A stretch of 64,000 bases of DNA from Pachypanchax playfairii (taxonomy: Eukaryota; Chordata; Actinopteri; Cyprinodontiformes; Aplocheilidae): positions 6,322,109-6,386,108 of the forward strand of contig SSNP01000005.1 in the NCBI GenBank assembly GCA_006937955.1, written 5' to 3'. Under the pieces are notes generated by a model, which worked only from the letters and a program-made list of their open reading frames with translations, had not been told where the DNA came from and made no database searches. The translations under genes were made by a program, and so were the position numbers. Each line of letters starts with the position of its first letter. Position 1 is the first letter of the stretch. Positions 53,417-64,000 of this stretch are shown here, piece by piece.

Positions 53417-54748
53417 GACACCCAGATGGGGTTTGGACCTGAGCAGATACTGCTGATGGGGCTGATGTGGTGAAAGGGAGGGAAAGAGTTGCAGTTTGTT
53501 TCACGTTAGAAAGACAGAGACAGATGTCAGCACCAGCGGCTGCTTTGGTCAGCACTCTGAACAAACAAAAACATTCTCATTCACAGCGAAGAAGAGCTGC
53601 AACGCTCACACACACAGCTCACACACATCTTCTTCCTCATTCTCACTTACTTTTATTCCTGAAAACAGATGCTAAGCGAAACACGATGACGGAGGAAGTG
53701 ATGAACATTCAATCTGCGGCTGGCTTTCAGTCATGGAACAAAAGTATTGATCGTGTCTCACCTTCCTGTCAGAGGACGAACTGAAGCTGCTGAGCTCGAC
53801 TGGCAGCCGGCAGCAGATGGCAGCAGTCAGTTACACAATACCTGTCTGAGTAATCACAAATACCATTTCTGCTTTCTAGTGTTGCATTGCGCACAAATAA
53901 GACCCCTTTGTTATCAAATACACTGCAGCGCCTCAAAAAATATGAATAATATTGACTGTATCTTTGTGTGTTTATTAGAAAAACCAGTTAATCTCACTGT
54001 TTCCTGTTTCCTGTTTCCAATGTAGTTGTTTGCTGCTTGCAGACTTTCTTTATTTTCCAGCGATCTGCTTGTTTAGATTTCCCTCCTGTGCTGCTCTAAT
54101 GATGTGGTTTGTAATTTACAGGTGACCATAACAACACAGACGGCATTAAGCTGGATTACCTGAGACCTGCTGAGAGCTCAGAGCCAAATGGGGAAACCTC
54201 CTCACCGCAGGACTCTCACACGCTCAAACAACCTCCACATGTTCATTTATGTAAAACTTTTTTTGTTTTTGCTGTAAAATATAATTCATATATACAACGT
54301 TTTACCTGCTTGAAAGTGAGATGGACTGGGATGACAGGGAGGTTAGAACGATGGAGTCAGACTGGAAGGAAAAAGGAGGACAAACAGGCCGCCAAACTAC
54401 AGGGTTATATAAGGACAAGAGTTGACGATGGGGAAAAAAGGGCAAAAAATGCAGCTTGGAGCCCATCATCCTTAATGACGTTAGGAAAAGTGTGGAATGC
54501 TGCACTGACGCAACTTTCAAGCAGCGAGTGTGTGTAATAAGTGAGTGTTTGAGATTAAAGTGGTGGAAGAAGAAGAAGAAGAAGAGGTGGTAAAACAAAG
54601 AAGGTATGTTTGGTAATGATAGGTGAGCATGTGAGTGGAAAAGCTCAGTAGCTTGCTGACGTAACGGTTTCTAACTGTTTCCATATAAAAGGCCTGGGAG
54701 CAGGCGCCAGGCAGCCCTCTGCACAAGTCTGGTAGCCATCAGCCTCTG

Positions 54749-54750
<2 letters not shown>

Positions 54751-54839
<89 letters not shown>

Positions 54840-54840
54840 C
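54751..54840. repeat. CA microsatellite
   Basis: About 90 bp of AC repeats with one interruption (ACGC) near the right end. Confidence 0.95.
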
Positions 54841-55721
54841 TTCCAGGTTGGCAAAACTCGCACGCATACAGAATCCAGATCGGCTTAGCTACCATGTAAA
54901 ATATGACGTTTCATCTTCTGACGTAATCAGTAATTCAGACACACATGAATGGAAACTGCATGGAGTTATGCAAACATGCGTGCTTGTAACATGCAACATT
55001 GATTTCAAAAATTACACCGATAAAATATGCATTGAACTCAGGATGATGTTTCTCATCAGGTGAAAGAAAACGGTTTACCAGGACACGAGACTGCTCAACT
55101 CAACACGGTCTGATGTTGATCCAAAAATGGATAAATGCACTAATTATCAGCCAAAGCCTGAATGTAGCTTCTATTACTGGATCAGAACTGTCTCATCAAT
55201 ACTAAGCTAATATCAAACCCAAATATTCTGACACTTTTAACTTGCCACAAAATCGCCTTATAAAAACATACGTAGCTGAAATCCTTCTCAAATAAAAGAC
55301 TAAAGAACTAACTTGTGTATTTTTTTTGCTATAATTCACAGCTCTTCTCTAAGATGCTTTACTTGTTGGTTTTCCATAAATAGACAAGTCTACAAAAATG
55401 AAACGCACCTGATCTGCATGCGCAAATACACCCAACATTCTTATTTCCTCTAAAATATTTTTAAGTTTCAGTTGCTCTCCATCCGCCTTTCCACACGTTT
55501 CTAAATAAGTAATTTACAGTAAGGAAGTGCTGGAGTCAGTAAACACAAATGATAAGAAGCAAAGCAACAAAATATCTATCAAATATTTATTCAGCGAGTT
55601 ACTAAAAAAAGGAAGGAGCTGCAGTCAGAAGTGCAAACTGCAGCACAACAGAGGGGGAGACTGTAGACGGAGCAGATTACCTGAGATGCAGATCTATATA
55701 ATGCAAGCTGGGGGCACCTTG

Positions 55722-56946
<1,225 letters not shown>

Positions 56947-56950
<4 letters not shown>

Positions 56951-59900
56951 GAGGCATATGATGAAAGGATTATCTGGTATGATCTAGAATAAATACTAAC
57001 CCCAACATGGCAGCCACAAAGCTTGCAGTCTGTATGACAGGAAGGGATTTAATTTGCATTTCATTGTCGGTGGTCTTGTAAGGGTGTGTGTGTGTGTGTT
57101 TGGGGGGATTTCCATGTTGGGCACATATACTACAACACATGAGTAAACCAGAGGGTCTCAGCAGGAGATCCTGGTAATGCCACTACATCTCCTTGTCTCC
57201 TATTCAACCCTCTGAAAAAGCATCTGCTTTCACAGACTGTTTACATCTCCAGAAGAGATTTTGGACTTTTCTTCATCCTCATCATGTCACTTTTCAGCCC
57301 CAGAACAAATGACCTGTTGTTTCTGCGTGATGCGACCGACAGCGGAGCTTTAGGAGTGATTCTCTGTTTGTCGAGAGATGTTGTTTGATTTGTGTGAGGT
57401 GAAATTCCACCATGACATCATGAAACTAAAACTGTCTTTGTAGTCAAACCCCCATTGAGAGGATGTAATGAACAGGCCACCTGCTGTTGGATTTGGACAC
57501 AGTTTTTTTTTTTTGGGTGACATCAGTGTAAATTACACCCTCCAGAGGCACCACTGTGTATTTCCCACACAAATACACAACACTCCTTCATCTCCTTCCC
57601 TCTTTCCGTAGAGGCGAGCACTGTTCAAATACACAGTATCATTGGAAAACAATGTGTCCTCACCAATCAGTCCAAATTCTAAGACAAACATGGACGCGGG
57701 AGGGAAAGTTGAAGCAGACAGAACTGTGGAAAACACCTGGTGTCATGGTTCTGAGAAGATGACGAAGAGACAATAAAACAACCGACAGGATAGAACGTTT
57801 GTGCCTTTCTTTGGATCTAATCTCACACATTTCAATTTTTAAAAACTACTTGAAGCTAATAAAATATCTGTTTACTGATGTTTGTTAAACACGTCTATAA
57901 ACAGCAGTGAAGTAGAAGTTATAACCATGCTGCTGTACAGCGTTTCCAATTATAGATTTCTCTTGTGTCAGGGATTTACTGGTTCCACTGCAGAAAAATA
58001 ATAACAACTAGCAAGTGGCTTGTTTGAAATAATTCAGTCTTATATATAAATTTCATTTAAAATATTATTTATGGAAGAAAAAGCTAAATATTAACAATGA
58101 CTGACTAAAGCGTGATGGGATCGGTATGGAATAAAAGTGGTTTTAGCTGTTTTTTGTTTAAAATGTGCATTTCTGGTGTTCCCATTTCCATTATTATGAG
58201 TTTTTAAGTGTTTAAATCTCTTTTCCTGCGTCTCCAAACTGGATCTTGCAAAGATCAACTATTTAAATATTTCACAGCTTATAAAAAAAACTTGTCCTGG
58301 CTGCTATCCTGTGTGTTTCTGACAGTTTCTGCTTCAACACACCTGATTTGAATAAACAGGTGATTAACAGACTTTGGCAGGACACGCTGCACAGGTAGTT
58401 CAACCCCTGAACCAGGTGTTAGAGAAGAGAATCAACTTAATTATGCAGGATAGTTTCCCCTCAAGCCCACAGACTGAACATCCTGCTCTGATGAAAACCG
58501 TTTTAAAAAAGATCAGTTTTTTTCACCACTATTTACCTTTTCTTTTTGCAGGTCACTCGCGGGCTTATGGTAGATCAGCTGCTGTTTTTCTGAGCCGCTC
58601 AAACACTCAGGACTTTCTTTGTTCTATTTTTCACTTCATAGTGTGACAGATAAATTGCAGGCAGAGCTGTTTAACGTCCAGCAAGCTGCTGTAATGCAGA
58701 ATGTGGTTTGCTTAAAATGAGCGCAGCTGTTCCAGAAAAAGACAGCGTCTGAATGATAGAACTACATGTAACCTTCAGCATTAATAGAGTCGTCAGACAT
58801 GTGCTAAGACTCATATCACAGGCTCTCTAATATAATCACAGATGCTGCCTTTTGAACTGCATATCGACAATAAACTGGATAATCTCTGTTCAGCCCAGGT
58901 GACTCATCTTTCATGTTTAAACTCCCCAGAAATGTTTGACCTCAATCCAGTTCTCATGAACTTGTGTGAAAAAGAGAATCCGGATTTGAAACAAGGTTTT
59001 AACTGTTTAGTTTGTTCAACAATAATTAAATACTCATGTTTTGAACTCAGTATGTTGTATCGTGTTTTTGGCAGGTTCGGTGGTGCCGCCTTCCCAGCAG
59101 GAGGAAAAGAAGAAGAAGAAGAAGAAGCAAACAAGAGTTTGTATTTTGTCATGTCTGTATTTTGTCTCATTTTCACAAAAAAATGTACAGGGGAAGGAAA
59201 AAGCCTTTCAATAGAACCTGAGGTATTTTTGCATCAAGCAGCCTAAGGTATCAGGATTTCATTAAAAAAAAAAGAAAAAAAATCATCTAAATTCATCAGT
59301 GTTCTTAGATGCGTAGCTATTTACATAATAATAATAATAATAATAATACAATAACAATTTAGCAAATGGGACAGCCTGCATCATCCTTGTTACGTAGCAT
59401 AAATAATTATCACAATGTTTTGTAAAAACATCAGGAGGGTGAGAAAAAGAGGTTGTTTGAACCTCAGGGAAAAACAGGACTGGATCTGAACTTGTAGCTG
59501 TAGCAGCATAAGGTCAAAGGTCAGAGATCGCCAAAGAGTAAAGCTAATAAAGGATCAAACAAAATCAACACCAATTACATTATAAATAAATAACCATCTC
59601 GCACCAGGAGAGCAACGTTTTCCTTTCTTTTCACCTTGGAATATGAAGATCCAGATTTTTCATATGTCTGATGTGTTATGCTGTTTTGACTAACGCTTTG
59701 GAAAGTTTTGAAATTATAGCAAAAATAGAGAGAGTGCAAAAAGCTTTCTGGACATGCACTTTGCTGATGTATGAGTGTGTACCCTGTGTTGGGCTTGGCT
59801 CACTGTAAGATCCCCTGAGAATGAACAAAAGGGTGCGTGTAGGGCCTTTACTTACTGTGTGTCAGGTCATACTGTACGACGGGTGTTTGTGTGTCTGGAT

Positions 59901-61480
59901 TCAGTTTCAGTGGGACATCCTGTCATGATAGCCGACAAACTGGTGCTGGCTCGGAGAGGATGCTCTGCGTGCGTCTATATAATTTTAACTCATGAAAGAA
60001 TGTCTGTTTGCATAAAGTTGTTTTCATGCAAGCCCTCAAGTTTAACTGTATACATGGGATCAGAGTGTGGGGCTATCTGTCCTTTATCTGCACACAGTCC
60101 AAAAAAACAGTCATTTTAGTCAATGCATGAGTCCTCAGTTGTGGAAAATCCATAAATTCACTCTGCAGCTGAAGCAAAACAGAGATCCTATTCTCACAGA
60201 TGTCGTTACAGAGACATCCGTCCCATCCGAGTACATAACAGAGCTAAAACATGGCTTCAGAGAATCATCTCACCACAACGTGAAGAGCAATCTGTTACCA
60301 AAAAGCAGAAAAGTGCACCTTAAAGTCATTTATCACTCCCTCCAGAAAAGGAACAGCACATATTGCTTGCTTGAATTGGTTGAATGTGTGTATTTGTACG
60401 AGTGTGTGTTCATAAATACCATACAGCAAATAATAATTCAACAAAAGGAAAAAGAAATAAATCCACAAAACATTATATTATTTCTCATTACCAGAATGAA
60501 GCAATACAATAAATTAAAACTATAACAGAACAGAAGTTCATTAAATTTGCTATATATAGATTCATATTATATATATAGTATTTGTTTGTCTTTAGTCAGC
60601 CTTTCAGGTGCATGCTCACTGGTGACCGTATGTGGCGGCTGGGTTAAGTAGAAGGGAGAATCCCAGAACTTCAGTCCCATCATGCTGTTAACACTTGAAA
60701 CGGTCAAGAAAGACACGCTGTGCTTTGGGGGGGGGACGCTGCCCGTTACTACAAGTCTTTCTGTCCACAAAATGATCCTTCATTGTTTGAATGCAGTACC
60801 ATCTTCATGTTAAAGTCTCTGCCTTGTGCTGTGATGATGTGAGCAGACTGTTAACCAGAACATCACTGTTGTTGATGTAATTCTGCAGCATCTGGCGAAG
60901 GCTGCGCCACAGGGGAAAGGTGGTGGTGGTGGGGGGTGTAGTCGTGCACGATTCTGAGGATCTCTGACACGTGGGTGAAGCATTGGGAGAGTTAAAGTCA
61001 CAAGTTAAACACCCACTATAGCAATTCACATTTAACCACAGGCAAAAACTTCATGTTCAAACTATGTCAAAAACTGGGGAGTTCTATATATTAAGGATGC
61101 AACAGGATATGTGCTTGGTTTTTTTTTTCGGTGACAGAGAGCATTAAATTAAAAAGGTACAGTACCAACAGTCACCCCCTTTATATCCCCTTTTTCGTGC
61201 TTTTCCTTAAATCAGTATGAGTATTCAGAAAGAGGTGGTCAGCTAAGCAGCACATCTGAGGTTCCGTCTGTCCAGGTGGAAATCCTAATTTGCTACCTGT
61301 TCACATTTACTATCAGTTTGTATTTGTCCTTCCCTCAACTGGAGTCTTTAACACTGTCTGTGAGCAGAGCACACAAAAAAAAACGTACTCTGTTGCACCT
61401 CATAAGTTCTCGTCTTGAACTCCTTTAGATCAGGTCCATTTCTGCCCCCAAGGGACAGCTCTCATAATGTCCATTATCTG
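56947..61480. other. intergenic DNA and probable dusp8 3' UTR
   Basis: No gene is supported. The part nearest 61480 should be dusp8 3' UTR, whose end I could not fix. The stretch contains a GAA run (59107-59127) and an AAT run (59325-59349). Part of 58300-58475 (CAACACACCTGATTTGAATAAACAGG) faintly resembles an internal piece of common fish hAT-type repeats. Confidence 0.5.
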
Positions 61481-62723
61481 TCAGGACACCTCAATGATCT
61501 CCATGCTACCAGAGAAGCTTGACTGCTTCCCAATCTTCCCCAGTTCTTCTCTGGACCTCGTCTCAGAGATGCTCTCCTCAAACTCCATCTGACAGCTGCG
61601 ACGCTTGAACTGTTTTTCGGATGAGGACACACTGCTGCTCGAGCTGGTGGACATGGTCATTGCTGCTGCTGATGAACTGGAGTCCCAGTGGTCTCTCTGT
61701 GTCTGTAGCGCTGAGGACTTCTCCCTCTGGGATTTGTCCCGTAACCTCACACCTTCACTACAACCGAATGCCACGTATGCTGAGCTGCTCCCGAACCTCA
61801 CTGATGACTCCTTTCCCCTTCCGTCTCCTCCTCCCAGCTCCATTTCTCCCTCACCACCCTCGTCTGCCCCAAAATGCCAGGGAGCATCTGTGGTTGGGGT
61901 AACAGGAGTGACTGGAGTAGTGGCCTGGACAGTGTCTCTGTGTTTGGTCCACATGGCCTCAGACCCCACAGAGGGCAGGGATGGAAGTGAGAGGAGCAGG
62001 GAGCCCTTCAGGTTTTCCTCCAGACTGGGGCTCTTGTGGTCCAGCAGCAAGCTGAGGGACTGTGGAGGTTGGTTTGGTTGGGAGTGGACTGGGGAACTTG
62101 CACAACTGTGCTTGTTTTTTCTCCTGGATCTGGATGAGGAGGTACCAGATCGATGGACTCCATCACTTCCACCAGGACCCAAACCTCCTATGCTGCCCCC
62201 GCAGCTTGGGGAGGGAAAGGGAGACTCAGAAGAACCGGGGATGTCAAGAACGGGAGACTGAGAGCAGACGCCATTGGAGATGCCCATTCCTGGACTGTCC
62301 AGCTTGCACAGCTTGGGGATGTCTTCAGAATGTGTAGGCGCCATATTGGGGCTGTGTGCACTGCTAGGACAGTACACAGACTTAATGTCCAGGGAGAAGG
62401 AGCGTTTGAGTCGATTAGTGTCCATGATTCTCTCTGCAGAGAGGTGCAGGCCGTTGAAGCCTTGCTGGAGGGAGGTGGGTGACGGCAGCTTGAGTTCTGG
62501 TGGGATGTGAGGTTCTCCCACATTTGAGTCACAGCTGCCGTGGTGACCATTCATCTCGAAACTGGTGGTGACTCCATTAACCTCAGAGCTTTGCTTGGTT
62601 TTGTTTTCAGAGACATCATCACTGGTTAAAGCTTGAAGTAACCGCAGGTCCTTCTCAAACTCCAGCAACTGACCCAGGAAGTTAAAGTTTGGGGATATAG
62701 ATGGTCTTTTGTCCTTTACAAAC
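61481..62723 (-). CDS. dusp8: dusp8 last coding exon with C-terminal tail
   Basis: 413 codons and TGA, entered in phase 2 after acceptor TTCTGAACAG. It completes the catalytic domain (FVKDKRPSISPNFNFLGQ), then a low-complexity tail with long Ser and Gly stretches. Conserved islands are TNRLKRSFSLDIKSVY, QFKRRSCQMEFEE and the terminal SFSGSMEIIEVS. Only the islands should be functional motifs; the rest looks disordered. Confidence 0.94.
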
Positions 62724-63867
62724 CTGTTCAGAAGAAAAAATGTTGGAAAAGTAAGTCACATGAAAGCAAGTACTGTAATAGTGTGAATGCTAAAAGTGAC
62801 TAGAATATTTTACTGATGAAAAATTTCCTGACAAAACAAAATAAATTATTTTGTAAAAAAATCTGCTACCTGGAAACTATCTAACAAATTCCCTTCTAGG
62901 ATGACACCTTAATTCAGCTGGACATGGAAAGGAGGGGCAAGAGTACCTGTAGGCATCATCTGATGACAAGCCCATTGTCTTCATGATGTATGCGATGGCA
63001 ATGGTTGCTGAACGTGAGATTCCAGCCAGGCAGTGCACAATGACTCTGCAGTTTGACACCTTAGCTTTGTCTGTTGGGAGGGAAATAGCCAAGTGTGAAT
63101 ACAGAAAACTATTCACAAATACACACAATACTGTACATCCTCCACATGTCTCTTCTTTAGAGAAGGGTCTCTAGAGACTACTGGTCTTTAACTAGGAGAG
63201 TGCAAGGAGTTGGACATTCTATAACTAACACCATTCAAACAAACTGTACGTCTAAGCTTCTTAACTGTGACAATGTGGGGATATGTTGTATTGAATGTCA
63301 GCATTCTTTGACTCATAACTTGAGATGAGTCCACTTCCTTGTAAGAACACCTCCCTCAGTGTCTATTGTCCTACAAGCTGCTAATCTTCACCTTCAATCT
63401 CAACATATTTGTAAGCTGTTCAAATACATTTTTGCCATGTCATACCTATGAATTCATTAGTTTGGTCCAGCCAGGGAAGCAACTTCTCACAGTAGTTGTC
63501 ATTTACTGGGATGCGCATGAAATGGCTCTCACTTATGAAATCTGGCTTGGGACAGGTGTTGCTGGCGTTTAGCACGTAGGTGATACCATTTTGAGCCATC
63601 AAATCCTAAAAAAAGATCAAGAAGAAGAGTACGGTCATGCACTGTCATCAGGCGGTAATAAGTTTTGCTTCAACTAAATGATAAATGCTTGAAGTTGTAC
63701 TTTGTTGAGAACATCTTTCTGTGAACCCAGGTAAAGGTGTGGCAGGATGCGAGTGGGTCCTACATTAGCCACGGGCAAACATGGCTGGGACAAGCTCATT
63801 GGTAGAGCGGTGGCTGGCTTCCCCTCACATAGACCAGGGAAACAGGAGGAGAAAGCTGCAAAACCTC
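61481..63867 (-). CDS. dusp8: dusp8, dual-specificity (MAP kinase) phosphatase 8, last four coding exons (partial)
   Basis: DUSP8 dephosphorylates Thr and Tyr of MAP kinases, mainly JNK and p38. The coding sequence on the minus strand joins 63867-63701, 63605-63446, 63070-62947 and 62723-61481; all phases agree. In order: end of the rhodanese-like domain (GGFAAFSSCFPGLCEGK); linker and start of the catalytic domain (TRILPHLYLGSQKDVLNK); probable general acid in IPVNDNYCEK; the P-loop HCLAGISRS with the catalytic Cys codon at 63032-63030; end of the catalytic domain (RPSISPNFNFLGQLLEFEK); then a long Ser/Pro-rich tail. DUSP16 shares the tail ends but the catalytic region fits DUSP8 better, and mob2 is its mammalian neighbour. 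The a/b copy cannot be told. Confidence 0.94.
62947..63070 (-). CDS. dusp8: dusp8 exon with the catalytic Cys
   Basis: A 124-nt exon between acceptor CCCAACAG and donor GTACTC. It encodes KAKVSNCRVIV then HCLAGISRSATIAIAYIMK, containing the CX5R phosphatase signature, and ends SSDDAYR split across the junction. Confidence 0.95.
63071..63445 (-). other. dusp8: dusp8 intron
   Basis: A 375-bp GT-AG intron with nothing else recognisable. The neighbouring introns 62724-62946 and 63606-63700 are shorter. Confidence 0.9.
63446..63605 (-). CDS. dusp8: dusp8 catalytic-domain exon
   Basis: A 160-nt exon, DLMAQNGITYVLNASNTC to PWLDQTNEFI, after acceptor TTTTTTTAG and before donor GTATGA. It contains the ND of IPVNDN, the probable general-acid Asp. 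Confidence 0.94.
63701..63867 (-). CDS. dusp8: dusp8 exon: end of rhodanese domain to start of catalytic domain
   Basis: A 167-nt exon after acceptor TCCCTGCAG, GGFAAFSSCFPGLCEGK ... GSQKDVLNK, then donor GTACAA. It overlaps a tRNA-like stretch by chance. The remaining upstream exons are outside the window; 63868-64000 is intron. Confidence 0.92.
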
Positions 63868-64000
63868 CTGCAGGGAAAGATGAGAAGACAAAAACCGGTT
63901 AGGTGCACTAATGATTTTCCATGGAACAGTCACATAACATACTGGAAATTTTGCAATAACTGCAGTGAGGTCATATAAAAATATTATGACACCATTAACT

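Larger units (their letters stand above)
50051..54750. other. intergenic DNA upstream of mob2
   Basis: AT-rich and without genes that I can support. It has a CTCF-like site at 50982-50995 and a GT microsatellite at 53376-53415. A GAA run is at 54565-54586. Confidence 0.6.

Noticed and set aside
63781..63830. tRNA-like A-box (GCTCATTGGTAGAGCGGTGG)
   Set aside because: It is within a dusp8 coding exon whose peptide explains it, and no matching B-box or cloverleaf follows.

Overview
The window is a stretch of a ray-finned (teleost-type) fish nuclear genome. Genes are split by GT-AG introns and the bulk is AT-rich non-coding DNA. There are many long CA/GT microsatellites and fish-type repeats (a hAT-like MITE, an L2-like LINE tail). 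The proteins read off the exons are vertebrate orthologues. Single N bases at 33607, 33852 and 43202 show that it is an assembled scaffold.

Layout, left to right. (1) 1-1435, plus strand: the last three coding exons of abcc8 (SUR1), ending in the conserved SUR1 C-terminus. (2) 1550-1728: a short hAT-like MITE with an 8-bp target duplication. (3) 2763-3923, plus strand: kcnj11 (Kir6.2), an intact single-exon gene of 386 codons about 1.5 kb downstream of abcc8. SUR1 and Kir6.2 are the two subunits of the K-ATP channel, so this is the conserved channel gene pair. (4) 6181-49539, minus strand: mob2, a NDR-kinase regulator. Four shared coding exons lie at 6.2-10.2 kb, and three alternative first coding exons lie at 15.35, 31.30 and 49.52 kb; all three end in the same splice phase. 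Almost everything from 10.2 to 49.5 kb is therefore mob2 intron. (5) 50-61 kb: intergenic DNA with microsatellites and a three-copy repeat array. (6) 61481-63867, minus strand: the last four coding exons of dusp8, a JNK/p38 MAP kinase phosphatase, with the gene continuing beyond the right edge.

abcc8 and kcnj11 face mob2 tail to tail. mob2 and dusp8 are in tandem on the minus strand, as neighbours also seen in mammals. The gene content is conventional. The less ordinary points are the multi-promoter architecture of mob2, a strong-context uORF overlapping the kcnj11 start, a coding-like stretch of unknown identity at 5530-5715, a probable false duplication at 42677-43777, and several CTCF-like motifs around the mob2 promoters. 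I saw no system that I would call undescribed.
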